This document shows, in pieces, positions 1 through 8,219 of a stretch of DNA of 64,000 bases; within the stretch, counting starts at the first letter, position 1; each line of letters starts with the position of its first letter. Both the position numbers and the translations under genes were made by a program. Source of the DNA: CAZUDO01 sp964618895. Lineage in GTDB: Bacteria; Desulfobacterota; Binatia; DP-6. Under the pieces are notes generated by a model, which saw nothing but the letters and a program-made list of their open reading frames with translations, was not told the DNA's origin and made no database searches. Location: positions 62,001 through 126,000 of the forward strand of contig CAZUDO010000031.1 in NCBI GenBank assembly GCA_964618895.1, given 5' to 3'.

Positions 1-7
1 GCGCCTC

Positions 8-283
8 ATGCGATTCCTTCTGCTCGCCGTCTTTCTGCTCGCTTCCTCAGCACTGACGGCGCCGGCCGCAGACGACACTGCCCCTGCCAGGGACGCGGCC
101 GACACGGCCGCTGCGCAGGCCGCACCCGCGGCGGCGCCCCCGGCCGGCTGCGCCTGCGGCGGAAGCATGGGCCCCAAGTGCTGTAGCGCCGCCGTCGCGG
201 AGGCCGCAGCGCCGACTACAGGCAACGGCCCGAGCTGCGGCTGCAACCAGGCCAAGAATCCGACTCCGCAGCCCACGCCCTGA
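8..283 (+). CDS. Small secreted Ala/Pro/Cys-rich protein, unknown function
   Basis: A 91-residue protein. Residues 1-20 form a typical signal peptide: MR, then a Leu/Val/Phe core, then an Ala-rich cleavage zone. The mature part is Ala/Pro-rich, with cysteines clustered as CACGG, KCCSA and SCGCN around residues 48-80, so it could bind metal or form disulfides in the envelope. I recognise no family. Only seven bases lie upstream in the window, so promoter and ribosome binding site cannot be judged. Low complexity and length make it a plausible but not certain gene. Confidence 0.45.
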   Translation: MRFLLLAVFLLASSALTAPAADDTAPARDAADTAAAQAAPAAAPPAGCACGGSMGPKCCSAAVAEAAAPTTGNGPSCGCNQAKNPTPQPTP

Positions 284-740
284 CGGGGGGATCGTTCGAG
301 GGTAGGGCCCCTCGAGCGTTCCGGCGTGCACAGCGACCGCCGGCGTATCGACGCGCGCCTATCACGGCACCTGCGGCATACGCGGCGTCTGCCTGCGCCG
401 CCGCCAACGGGCCCACGCCACAGCCCGCCCGAGCCGCGCGTGCTGCATCCGGCACCGCATCCGCGCTCCATGAGCCATCGCCGCGTTTCGGCGGAGCTTT
501 CCTGCATGCGGAGCGAGCGGTCGCAGACCCCGTCGTGGCACAGTGCGCAGCGCAGCGCCGCGCGGCACGAAAGCTGCTCCGCAGAGTCGCAACGGCGTGG
601 CGCCGTAACGGGCTTCCTCTGGAGTGGTTGGTGAGATGATGGTGGCGGTGGGTGGTGCGGGAGGTGGTGGCGGAGACCGGAAGACCCCAGGGCGGGCGGC
701 GGCTTCCTTCGGGACAGCCGCCGCCCGGTCCCGAAGTCGG
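284..740. other. Intergenic stretch, no supported gene
   Basis: About 450 bases without a convincing gene. Several frames stay open only because the DNA is G+C-rich. One minus-strand frame (roughly 400-600) carries a Cys-rich segment with a CALCH (CxxCH) motif but has no in-frame ATG, GTG or TTG upstream, so it is not called. The right end holds a strong GC hairpin, listed separately. Confidence 0.4.
694..726 (-). terminator. GC-rich hairpin after the SPOR gene
   Basis: A perfect 11-bp inverted repeat (694-704 with 716-726) with an 11-nt loop starts 15 nt beyond the stop codon of the minus-strand SPOR gene. No U-tract follows on the minus strand, so it may be a weak intrinsic terminator or an mRNA 3'-end stabiliser. 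Confidence 0.4.
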
Positions 741-1592
741 TCAGGGCGCTGCGGGGAACGGACGGGCCAGCGCCTGCAGGCGTGTGATGCCGCGCTCGGC
801 CTCCGGCCGAGTCGCGTACCGTCCGACCAGAACGCGATGCCACGTCTCACGGCCGACCTGCGCCTGCAGCACGAAGGCCGGTTCACCCTGGCCCACGAGC
901 CACGAGCGTTCGTGCGCGGCTTCGACCGCATCCGTGGTCGCCGTGACCTGGATCGTCCAGGTGCGCCCCTCTATCTGGCGCACGAAGGGCCGCGGTCTGG
1001 GGTGTTCGCGCTCCGCAGCTGACTCGTCCTGCGCTGGCGTTCCGGCCCCGTCGACCATGGGCGTGAACCGTTCGGCGACCCGGGCGGGCGGATCGGGTGC
1101 GACGGGTGCTGCGGCCTGGGACACGGGCGAAGATGAGCTCGGGGCCCTCGCCCGAAGCAGCGGGTCCCCGTCGCGCTCGATGGCGACGATTCGCCAGCCG
1201 CCGCCGTCCTGCCGCATCCGTACCTGGAAGACATCCCGGAACCGGAAGCGCGCCACCGGGCCGGTGCGCTGCAGGTCCGCGACCGAGGCGCACAGCTCGG
1301 GCCAGGAGACGCGCAGGGCGCCATCGACCAGGCGCTCGATCTCGCGCTCGAGCTCGACGCCGAGGACGGGACGCAGAGTTCCTATCGTGGCCGCCTGCGA
1401 CGGATCGATCCCGGGAGGCAACGCCGCGCGGGTGAGCGCGCGGGCGTCAACGGCGCGCTCGACGGTCGCCAGGTCACCCGCATCGAGGGCCAGCTTGAGG
1501 CGCACGAGTGCCAGCGTCGGCGTCCGCGACGCCCACAGCACACCGAGCATGACGGTGCCCACGACCGTCGCCCCAGCGAGCGCCCGGCGCAC
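741..1592 (-). CDS. SPOR-domain protein with DUF2939-like region
   Basis: 283 residues. An N-terminal membrane anchor or signal (residues 1-22) precedes a DUF2939-like region (about 25-130: LKLALDAGD, VERAVDARAL), a low-complexity Pro/Ala linker, and a C-terminal SPOR-like domain (about 205-283: WTIQVTATTDAVEA, VGRYATRPEAE). SPOR domains bind denuded septal peptidoglycan, so a periplasmic, membrane-anchored role at the wall is likely. It is the last gene of a minus-strand run (MaoC, EVE, PEMT-like, methyltransferase) and starts 3 nt after the methyltransferase stop, so the two are probably translationally coupled. The DUF2939 assignment is by pattern and less certain than SPOR. Confidence 0.75.
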   Translation of the reverse strand: MRRALAGATVVGTVMLGVLWASRTPTLALVRLKLALDAGDLATVERAVDARALTRAALPPGIDPSQAATIGTLRPVLGVELEREIERLVDGALRVSWPELCASVADLQRTGPVARFRFRDVFQVRMRQDGGGWRIVAIERDGDPLLRARAPSSSSPVSQAAAPVAPDPPARVAERFTPMVDGAGTPAQDESAAEREHPRPRPFVRQIEGRTWTIQVTATTDAVEAAHERSWLVGQGEPAFVLQAQVGRETWHRVLVGRYATRPEAERGITRLQALARPFPAAP

Positions 1593-1595
1593 CGG

Positions 1596-2813
1596 TCACC
1601 TCGCCCGCACGCCCTGTGCGGCGGCTGCAAGGGTCCGGCGACCGTGGCTGCGCCAGCCCCGGCGCTCGGTGTCCTCGACCCGGATATCGACCAGCTGGGC
1701 CCCTTCGAACCATCCGAGCAATTCGTCCCGGTCGTGGAAATGCGTGATCGGCGTCGACAGGCGGTCATGCACCGCCGCCACCCGCGGGACCCAGCCATGA
1801 TCGACGTACATCGACAGCGGCAGCCGGTCGACGACCGGACCGAGGCCCGTGTACTTGGCCACCCGCAGCGGCTCCCAATAGAGCCCTGACAGCAGCGCCG
1901 CGACGGCTTGCGAGGCGCGCACGCGTGTCGCGCTCGACAGCTGCCGGATCACCCCGTGGAGCGGTCGCATGTGTGAGAGCCGGTAGGTGAACGCCATGCC
2001 GCGGTAGCCGTACACCCAGATCACGACCAGCCCCCCGTCGGGACGGGCGAACGGGACGATCGTCTCGAAGCCCGCGCGCGGGTTTGGCATGTGATGCAGC
2101 ACCCCGAAGGACCACACCACGTCGAATCGCCCGGCGCGTAGCGGGCGCTGGAAGACATCGGTCTGCACGACGTGACAGCGCGGGTGCCCGCGGTTGTTTC
2201 GTCGGGCCACGTCCGCACCCCCGGACAGATCGACACCCACGGTCTCGGCACCCGCCTCGCTGGCTACGTAGAGGTGGCGCCCGAACCCGCACCCCACGTC
2301 GAGCACGAGCTTCCCGGCGAGAGCCTCGACCCCGATCGCGTCGCCGAGGTTGCGGCGGAGGTGATCGCGCCACTGGGCGACGAACTCCGGGCCCGGTGGC
2401 TGCAGATCGAGGCGCTGGCGCGTGAAGCTCTCCAGCGTGTCGGCGAGTGTGTTGCTGCCGTTGGTCTCGGCCGGCCGGAGCTCCGGATGGCGCGCGAAGA
2501 AGTCGGCGTAGCGGCGGACCATGCGCACCAGCAGGGTGGCCCCCAGAAGCCGCGGGACGCCCTCGATGATCGGGAACGCCGCGCCACACGTCCGGCAGCG
2601 CAGCGCGCCCTCGATGACGTCGGCCGTGTAGCAGCGGGCGCAGTCTGCGACCGTGACGGCGTTGCTGACCGGCGCGTCCTTGAGAGCGCAGAATTCCACG
2701 CACGCGACCCGCTCCGGCTCGTAGCCTGCGACGCGCTCCTCGGCGAACACTTCGAGCGCGAATGGCCCCTGACACGTCGGGCAGACCAGCAGATCAAGCA
2801 GGCGGCGTTTCAT
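1596..2813 (-). CDS. SAM-dependent class I methyltransferase with N-terminal Trm112-like zinc region
   Basis: About 405 residues. The start is the ATG giving MKRRLLDLLVCPTCQG; the frame is open further upstream, but that part has no family-like sequence. The N-terminus resembles Trm112-type domains (CPTC, CARC, CRTC pairs at about 10-80 and PIIEGVPRLL). The catalytic domain follows: VLDVGCGFGRHL (SAM motif I), VGVDLS, and FDVVWSFGVLHHM (motif IV). The substrate is unknown; such fusions are common among methyltransferases of secondary or cell-surface metabolism. It lies between a PEMT-like gene and the SPOR gene. Confidence 0.8.
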   Translation of the reverse strand: MKRRLLDLLVCPTCQGPFALEVFAEERVAGYEPERVACVEFCALKDAPVSNAVTVADCARCYTADVIEGALRCRTCGAAFPIIEGVPRLLGATLLVRMVRRYADFFARHPELRPAETNGSNTLADTLESFTRQRLDLQPPGPEFVAQWRDHLRRNLGDAIGVEALAGKLVLDVGCGFGRHLYVASEAGAETVGVDLSGGADVARRNNRGHPRCHVVQTDVFQRPLRAGRFDVVWSFGVLHHMPNPRAGFETIVPFARPDGGLVVIWVYGYRGMAFTYRLSHMRPLHGVIRQLSSATRVRASQAVAALLSGLYWEPLRVAKYTGLGPVVDRLPLSMYVDHGWVPRVAAVHDRLSTPITHFHDRDELLGWFEGAQLVDIRVEDTERRGWRSHGRRTLAAAAQGVRAR

Positions 2814-2868
2814 GGATGATGGGCTGTCGTACGCGTAGGGTACCCGGACCGTCAAGCGATGCGGGTGC

Positions 2869-3243
2869 TCAGTCGCCGTCGCTGACCGGGGGACCCGTGC
2901 GGTGCGGAAGCCAGCGCGGAACATGGTGCAGGTAGGCAGCGTATGCGGCCCCGAAGCGGGCTGCCAGCCGCGGCTCTTCGATGCGCACGACCCACAGGTG
3001 GGCGGCCGTCCAGAAGCACACGACCACCGCGGCCAGATCCCAGGATGCCATGGCGAGGGCCGTGCCGGCGAGGGCGAGCACGATCCCGGCCAGCAGGGGA
3101 TTGCGAACCCGCACGTACGGACCGGCGATGACCATGGCTGGCCGCGGACCGCGCTGCGGGCGCCCACGCCCGACGAGCAGAAGTGCGCTCCGCGCCGCCA
3201 AGGTGACGCCGCACACGATCAGCGCCGCTCCGGCCGCCCGCAC
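2869..3243 (-). CDS. Isoprenylcysteine/phospholipid methyltransferase-like membrane protein (PEMT/ICMT family)
   Basis: 124 residues with about three membrane segments. The family signature is GPYVRVRNPLLAGIVL (GPYxxxRNPxY-type) in the middle and EEPRLAARFGAAYAAYLHHVPRWLP (E..L...FG..Y..Y...VPR) near the end, the usual SAM and lipid-head region of small bacterial PEMT/ICMT proteins. It starts with GTG at 3243, immediately next to the EVE gene stop (no spacer), so the two are coupled. The substrate is not predictable; lipid or isoprenoid-linked methylation is likely. Confidence 0.75.
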   Translation of the reverse strand: MRAAGAALIVCGVTLAARSALLLVGRGRPQRGPRPAMVIAGPYVRVRNPLLAGIVLALAGTALAMASWDLAAVVVCFWTAAHLWVVRIEEPRLAARFGAAYAAYLHHVPRWLPHRTGPPVSDGD

Positions 3244-3663
3244 CTACGCCTCCCCGGAGCCCGCCAAGCGCAGTATCTCGACCCAGTGCGCCGGTGCCAC
3301 CGGCATGATCGACAGGCGGGGCAGGCGCAGCAGGTCGAACCCGGCCAGCTTCCGGTCGGCGCGCATCTCCGCGAGCGTGACTGGGCGAGGCAGCGCCCGC
3401 ACCAGCGCCAGATCGACGACCACCTGGCGGGCGTCCTTCTGGCCGGGATCCGGATACGGCCCGCGCACGATGCGCGCTAGGCCGACCACCGCCTTCTCGT
3501 CGCCCGTGTGGTAGACGAGCACCTCGTCTCCGGCCACCGCCGCCCGGAGGTGCTTCTGCGCCAGCGCGTTCTTCACCCCGTCCCAGACCGTGCGCCGGTC
3601 ACTCTCCAGCCGCGCGAACGAGTACGCGCCCGGCTCGGTCTTGAAGAGCCACCGGTGCGCCAT
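3244..3663 (-). CDS. EVE domain protein
   Basis: 139 residues, the usual size. It opens with HRWLFKTEPGAYSFARLE, the EVE signature (WLxKxEPxxYs), followed by WDGVKNALAQKHLR and the GDEVLVYHTGDEKAVVGLARI core. EVE domains are PUA-like folds that bind modified bases in DNA or RNA; a stand-alone protein of this kind is likely cytoplasmic. It is packed between the MaoC gene (1 nt away) and the PEMT-like gene (0 nt), so it belongs to a five-gene minus-strand operon, although the functions look unrelated. Confidence 0.88.
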   Translation of the reverse strand: MAHRWLFKTEPGAYSFARLESDRRTVWDGVKNALAQKHLRAAVAGDEVLVYHTGDEKAVVGLARIVRGPYPDPGQKDARQVVVDLALVRALPRPVTLAEMRADRKLAGFDLLRLPRLSIMPVAPAHWVEILRLAGSGEA

Positions 3664-3664
3664 C

Positions 3665-4720
3665 TCAGGCGTAGTGGCTGCGCCGCTTCAGGGCCGCCTC
3701 GCGCTCGAGATGGAATATCTCGACGCGCTCCACGGCGTCCCCCTTGCGGACGAATTTGTGGCCGCGCAGCACCGTGTCGAGGATGCCCAGATCGGGTCGC
3801 CCGGGGAACTCCCGCAGGGCGCGGATCTCGGTCGAGGCGAACACCGTGTCACCGGCGAAGATCGGGGCCGTGTGGCGCCCCGTGCGGTACCGCACGTCGG
3901 CGAGCGCATTGTCCCCCACGTCGGCGGACGAGAGGCCGAGGCAAAGCGTGAACGGAATCCCGCCCCACACGATCAGCTGTCCGCCCAAGTAACGCTCCGG
4001 CTGCTGGTCGATCATCCACTGGTTGCAGTGCACCTGCGACGTGTTGTCGAGGATGCCGGTGAGCATGATGTGATCGGTAGTGACCACCCGCGCCCGGGTG
4101 TGCTCGAACACGTCGCCGGGACGAAAGTCCTCGGCGTAGGTGTCGGGACTCGAGAGGTGGGCGAAATCGCGATAGGCCTTGGTAGTGTACGGGGGCAGGT
4201 CGAGCGTGACCGGGATGTCCTCGGGCGGCACCTCCCCATCGGCCACCGTAGCCTCCGCGTCGCGCTTCCAGACCTGTACCTTGCGCTGATAGGTGAGCAC
4301 CACCTCGCCGTCCTGATTGCGCCCCGTGGTCTGCACGTGCACCACCCCACGGTCCCGCTCACGGGAGGACGCCCTGACGCTCAGCACCAGCGTCTCCGCC
4401 TCGATCGTGTCGCCGATGTACACCGGCACGCCGAAGCGCATGTCGATGTACTCCAGGTTGGCGCGCGCGTTCTCGGACACGTCCTCGACGCTCTGGCTGA
4501 ACACGAGGCCCATCACCAGGCCGGGTGGAACCACGAGACCGCGGAAGCCATACGCGCGCGCGTAGCGTGCGTTCTTCGCCAGCGGGTTGGCGGTCATCGA
4601 GAAGTCGGTGAAGAGGGTGAACAGGCCCTCGGTGACCGTCTTCCCGCCCTTGTGCCGCAGCCACTGCCCGGGACGGAAGTCCTCCAGGTAGTGTCCGTGC
4701 TGCTTCCGAATCGTCGCCAC
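3665..4720 (-). CDS. MaoC-like double hot-dog dehydratase (mesaconyl-CoA/beta-methylmalyl-CoA hydratase-like)
   Basis: 351 residues carrying two MaoC-like hot-dog halves (about 10-150 and 190-345). The segments NPLAKNARYARAYGFRG-VVPPGLVMGL and YIGDTIEAETLVLS are typical of this group, which hydrates or dehydrates enoyl-CoA or mesaconyl-CoA in the cytoplasm. Length and the tandem arrangement fit the mesaconyl-CoA hydratase branch; exact substrate is inferred only. It is the first gene of the minus-strand operon that ends with the SPOR gene; 32 nt separate it from the XRE regulator upstream. Confidence 0.78.
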   Translation of the reverse strand: MATIRKQHGHYLEDFRPGQWLRHKGGKTVTEGLFTLFTDFSMTANPLAKNARYARAYGFRGLVVPPGLVMGLVFSQSVEDVSENARANLEYIDMRFGVPVYIGDTIEAETLVLSVRASSRERDRGVVHVQTTGRNQDGEVVLTYQRKVQVWKRDAEATVADGEVPPEDIPVTLDLPPYTTKAYRDFAHLSSPDTYAEDFRPGDVFEHTRARVVTTDHIMLTGILDNTSQVHCNQWMIDQQPERYLGGQLIVWGGIPFTLCLGLSSADVGDNALADVRYRTGRHTAPIFAGDTVFASTEIRALREFPGRPDLGILDTVLRGHKFVRKGDAVERVEIFHLEREAALKRRSHYA

Positions 4721-4755
4721 GGGGCGGAGAACCTAGCGGGCGCGCGCCAGGGGCG

Positions 4756-5223
4756 TCAACCGACCTTCGCGTTCTCCTCGCGGGCGGAAGGGGCGAACGC
4801 GGCCGCCGTGGCGCGCATCACGCTCAGGAACGTCGGCCGTTGCCGCTCGGGAAGGTCGCGGTAGATGGAGATCAGCTCCTCAACGCCCGGATCCTTCGTG
4901 AGGGCTTCGAGACGAGTGCCGAGCTCGCCAATGGGCGGCGAGATGGTGGTCTCGACGTTCATGAGCCGACGGAGGTCGTCATTCAGGACCGAGGGGTCGA
5001 GTGCCCGGAGGCCCCGGACGACGGCCAGGGTGATTTTCATGACGACCAACATGGGGGTGGCCAGCCCACGCCCCGCTTCCAGCCGACTGACTGCTCCCTG
5101 GCTGACGCCGGCGAGCTGGGCGAGCTGCTCCTGTGAGAGGCCGAGGAACTCGCGCAAGCGACGTACCTGCTGGCCGTGGGCCCGCATCCACTGGCGCCAA
5201 TCGATCTGGGGAGGGTTTTCCAT
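4756..5223 (-). CDS. XRE-family helix-turn-helix regulator
   Basis: 155 residues. Residues about 18-70 form a Cro/C1-type HTH: VRRLREFLGLSQEQLAQLAGVS-QGAVSRLEAG. The C-terminal part (75-150) is helical with no recognised sensor domain. It sits directly upstream of the MaoC operon in the same orientation, so it may regulate those genes or the adjacent acyl-CoA gene remnant; this is inference. ATG start at 5223. Confidence 0.8.
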   Translation of the reverse strand: MENPPQIDWRQWMRAHGQQVRRLREFLGLSQEQLAQLAGVSQGAVSRLEAGRGLATPMLVVMKITLAVVRGLRALDPSVLNDDLRRLMNVETTISPPIGELGTRLEALTKDPGVEELISIYRDLPERQRPTFLSVMRATAAAFAPSAREENAKVG

Positions 5224-5305
5224 ACTTACCTCGCTACGGGAAGATTGGCTCGGGTTATGAGGCGGTTCGGGAGGCTAAGTCAAGTGAAGATACGCACCCG
5301 GCCGG

Positions 5306-5477
5306 TCACCCGCGCAGAAGATTGCGGGCTATGACGACGCGCTGCACCTGGCTCGTTCCCTCGTAGATATGCAGGAGCTTCGCGTCCCGCATGAGTTTCT
5401 CGACCGGGTACTCCTTCAGGTCGGCCCCGAAGGCCTTGGCGTACGTGCTGCTCGGGCGACAGCTCGAAGCTCAGCAT
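5306..5477 (-). pseudogene. Acyl-CoA dehydrogenase remnant: N-terminus joined to C-terminus across a large deletion
   Basis: The minus strand starts with a good ribosome site (GGAGGA) and MLSFELSPEQ, the usual first ten residues of an acyl-CoA dehydrogenase. It then switches frame directly into the family's last 45 residues (YAKAFGADLKEYPVEKLMRD, then HIYEGTSQVQRVVIARNLL, including the catalytic-glutamate EGT motif). More than 300 internal residues are missing. It starts 6 nt after the CBS/HlyC gene stop, so it was once coupled to that gene. Intact homologues lie at 9.9-12.2 kb. A misassembly could produce the same picture. Confidence 0.85.
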
Positions 5478-5483
5478 CGCTCG

Positions 5484-6812
5484 TCATCCTCCCCGGGCAG
5501 CGTCCGCCCTGTCGTCAGGCCGGCGGGCCGCGAGCACTTTGGTCACACGCCGGCCCTGGATCTCCAGCACGCGGAGCTCGTACCCCGGGACGTTGATCTT
5601 GTCGCCGGGTCGCGGGATGCGTCCGATGCGCGCCGTCACGAGCCCGCCGAGCGTGCTCACGTCGGCGTCCTCGGGCAGGGCGACGCCGAGGCGTTCGCTC
5701 GCGTCGTCGATCAGCGTGAGGCCGTCGAACACGAGGCCCTGAGGTGTCTCTTCGACCTGCGGGGGTTCGCGATCGAACTCATCTTGGATCTCGCCAACGA
5801 TCTCCTCGATCACGTCCTCGAGCGTCACCAGCCCGGAGGTGCCCCCGTACTCGTCGACCACGATCGCCATGTGGGTACGGCGTTGCTGAAAGTCCTTCTG
5901 CAGCTTATCGAGCGGTCGCGTCTCCGGCACGAACAAGATGTCGCGCTTGACGCTGGCCAGGTCGTCCGATGCCCGCAACTGCTCACGCCGATTGAAGAGA
6001 TCCTTCACGTGCACCATGCCGATCACGTGATCGATGTCGCTGGTGGCGAGGGGGAAGCGCGTGTTGGCGCTCTGGGTCACGACCGCGAGGTTTTCCTCGA
6101 GCGAGCGCGCCAGGGACAGATACGCGATGTCGGCGCGCGGAATCATCACGTGCCTGGCGGTGCGCCCCGTATAGTCGATCACGTTCTCCAGCAGTTTGCG
6201 TTTCGTACCCGACAACGCCCCGAGGCGGTGCGACTCGGCCAGCAGGATACGAAGCTCTTCCTCCGAGTGGGCGTGCTCCCCGCTCCCGCCTGCTCGCACA
6301 CCGACGAGGTGAAGCGTGGCCTCGGAGGCACGATCGAGCAGCCAAAGCGCCGGTCGGAACACGAGCTGGAACACCCGCATGGGCAGAGCGACCCACAAGG
6401 CGACGCGGTCGGTGGCGCGGATGGCGTACGACTTCGGCGCGAGCTCGCCGACGACGATGTGCAGGATGGTGATGACGGCGAACGCCATCGCTACCGAGGC
6501 ATTGTGGATCACACGATCCGACTCGATCCCGAGGGACCTGAACATGCCCATGAGGAGACGAGAGAAGGCGGGCTCACCGATCCACCCGAGGCCCAGACTG
6601 GTGAGCGTGATCCCAAGCTGGGTGGCGGACAGAAAGGCGTCGAGCCGGCCCTGCGCGCTGGCGAGTGCCTGGGCCCGCCATCCGCCGGCCTCCACCAGGG
6701 CCGCAACCTGCGTGGAGCGCACCCGCACCATGGCCAACTCCGCAGCAACGAAGAAGGCGTTGATCAGGATGAGAACGAAGGCGAAAAGGATGAGAAGGGG
6801 GCTGGCGGCCAT
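5484..6812 (-). CDS. HlyC/CorC-type membrane protein (CNNM DUF21, CBS pair, CorC_HlyC)
   Basis: About 442 residues. The start is the ATG giving MAASPLLILFAFVLILINAFF; upstream extension lacks family sequence. The order is: DUF21/CNNM transmembrane domain with about four helices (1-190, including the conserved AELAMVRVR), two CBS domains (about 210-325, VMIPRADIAYL and ATSDIDHVIGMVHVKDLF), then a CorC_HlyC domain (about 345-435, GLVTARIGRIPRPGD). The family handles Mg2+/Co2+ resistance or efflux at the inner membrane and is often mislabelled hemolysin. It diverges from the secreted-protein gene at 6972. Confidence 0.92.
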   Translation of the reverse strand: MAASPLLILFAFVLILINAFFVAAELAMVRVRSTQVAALVEAGGWRAQALASAQGRLDAFLSATQLGITLTSLGLGWIGEPAFSRLLMGMFRSLGIESDRVIHNASVAMAFAVITILHIVVGELAPKSYAIRATDRVALWVALPMRVFQLVFRPALWLLDRASEATLHLVGVRAGGSGEHAHSEEELRILLAESHRLGALSGTKRKLLENVIDYTGRTARHVMIPRADIAYLSLARSLEENLAVVTQSANTRFPLATSDIDHVIGMVHVKDLFNRREQLRASDDLASVKRDILFVPETRPLDKLQKDFQQRRTHMAIVVDEYGGTSGLVTLEDVIEEIVGEIQDEFDREPPQVEETPQGLVFDGLTLIDDASERLGVALPEDADVSTLGGLVTARIGRIPRPGDKINVPGYELRVLEIQGRRVTKVLAARRPDDRADAARGG

Positions 6813-6971
6813 CCACGGCGGGGGGCAGGCCCGCGAGGCCCAGATGCTAGACGAACGATGCCGGCAGTGGCAAGCAGCCCTGATGGGACCCCCGAACGCG
6901 CGCTGCATGACACTGGGACGGCTGCCGTGTATCCTCGTCGGAAGCGGCTCGAGTGCCGCGGAGGAGGTCGT

Positions 6972-7529
6972 ATGCGACGTGGTGTGGCTGGTGTGCTGTT
7001 GGGGGGCGTGCTCCTGCTGATGGGCGGGGTGGCGCAGGCGACGGACGGTCGCGATCTGAGTGACGAGGACCTGCAGGCCGAGATCGCACAGAACCGGTCC
7101 TTGCGGGCGTACGTCGATCGGAACGGAATGCCGGACGTCGCGGAGACGCGCTTTCTGGCCGACCGCCCGCCGTGGGACGACCACGAGGTGACGCTCTTCT
7201 ACCTCGACCGTAAGCTCGAGATCGCGTTCGCGCGGGCCTACGTCCTTGGTCGGCCGGAGGTGCAGATCTCGCGCTACGAGCGGCCGCTCACCGACCAACA
7301 GGTCGCCGCGTTGAGCAGCCGGGCCCGGAAGTATTCCAGTGCCGACGCCGATCTCGCGAGCGCGCGCGGCAAGCTGAGCCCCGCCGATCGGGCCGAGGCC
7401 GCGGCCCGGCGCGCCGAAGACGCCGCCGGCAGGGTCGAGGCCGCCGTGGGGGGCGTGGAGCGCGCCGCCGGCCGGGCCGAGGCGGTTCTGACCAAGATGC
7501 AGACCGCCGCCGTCCGCGGGCGGCGCTGA
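6972..7529 (+). CDS. Secreted or periplasmic protein with coiled-coil C-terminus, unknown function
   Basis: 185 residues beginning MRRGVAGVLLGGVLLLMGGVAQA, a clear signal peptide cleaved near residue 23. A strong ribosome site (GGAGGAGG) fixes this ATG. The middle (30-115) is a compact region with FYLDRKLEIAFARAYVLG. The C-terminal 60 residues are Ala/Arg/Glu-rich with heptad spacing (AEAAARRAEDAAGRVEAAVG), likely a coiled coil. No family recognised. It is divergent from the CBS gene and 9 nt upstream of the decayed alcohol dehydrogenase. Confidence 0.7.
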   Translation: MRRGVAGVLLGGVLLLMGGVAQATDGRDLSDEDLQAEIAQNRSLRAYVDRNGMPDVAETRFLADRPPWDDHEVTLFYLDRKLEIAFARAYVLGRPEVQISRYERPLTDQQVAALSSRARKYSSADADLASARGKLSPADRAEAAARRAEDAAGRVEAAVGGVERAAGRAEAVLTKMQTAAVRGRR

Positions 7530-7538
7530 GGGCGACGC

Positions 7539-8085
7539 GTGCGGGCGCTACGCTGGGACGGCTCCCGGCTGACGCTCGCACGCGACTTTCCCGACCCAGT
7601 TTCCGGGCCCGGCGAGGCGCTCGTCCGCGTGCGCCTCGCCGGCGTGTGCCGGACCGATCTCGAGATCACGCGTGGCTATCTCGGTTTTCGCGGGACGCTC
7701 GGGCATGAATGGGTCGGGACCGTGCTCGCCGCAGCCGATACGACCTGATCGGCGCACGCGTCGTCGGCGAGATTAACCTCGCCTGTGGCCGGTGCTCCGC
7801 GTGCGTTCAGGGCCTCGGCCGTCATTGCCCCACACGACGGGTCACCGGCATCGTCGGTGCCGATTGGGCGATGGCAGAGTTGTTGGTAGTCCCGACATCC
7901 AACCTGCTACGCGTTCCCGCCTGCCGGACGATGCCGCGGTGTTCGCCGAGCCGCTCGCGGCCGCGTGCGAGATCCTCTGGCGGGCGGGTTGCCGTCGCGC
8001 CGCTGGTGGACGCGGTGTATCCGCTGGACGAGGCCGTCACCGCGCGCGCGCGGGCGTCCCGGGGACATTGAAGGCGCTCCTCGCC
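7539..8085 (+). pseudogene. Zinc-dependent alcohol dehydrogenase (MDR) remnant, frameshifted with Rossmann domain deleted
   Basis: A GTG start gives MRALRWDGSRLTLARDFPDP, GVCRTDLEITRGYLGFRG and LGHEWVG (catalytic-zinc GHE). The frame then shifts at about 7750 into LIGARVVGEINLACGRCSAC, the structural-zinc lobe. It shifts again into LPDDAAVFAEPLAAACEIL, then back into VAPLVDAVYPLDEAVT, and finally GTLKALLA, the family's C-terminus. At least four frame changes are needed, and the NAD-binding domain (about 150 residues) is absent. No single frame can make enzyme. The pieces are still easy to read, so decay is recent, or the assembly is faulty. Confidence 0.85.
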
Positions 8086-8219
8086 ACGGACGCGTGGGTC
8101 GCCGCCCGGCCGCTGTCATCGCACCTGCTCGCGCAACCGCCGCAGAGGTTGCGGCCGTCCGGGGAGCCGACTTTTCACTTGACGACGCTGCGTACCCTGT
8201 AGGAGCGTGGCGGCCCTTC

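Noticed and set aside
2814..3167. N-terminal extension of the methyltransferase up to 3167
   Set aside because: This part overlaps the PEMT-like gene on the same strand and has no family sequence; conserved residues begin at MKRRLLDLLVCPTC.
5391..7529. A 712-codon plus-strand frame running through the HlyC/CBS gene
   Set aside because: It is antisense to a clear CBS/HlyC gene and reads as low-complexity His/Arg/Gly. Only its last part (from 6972) is a real gene with a ribosome site.
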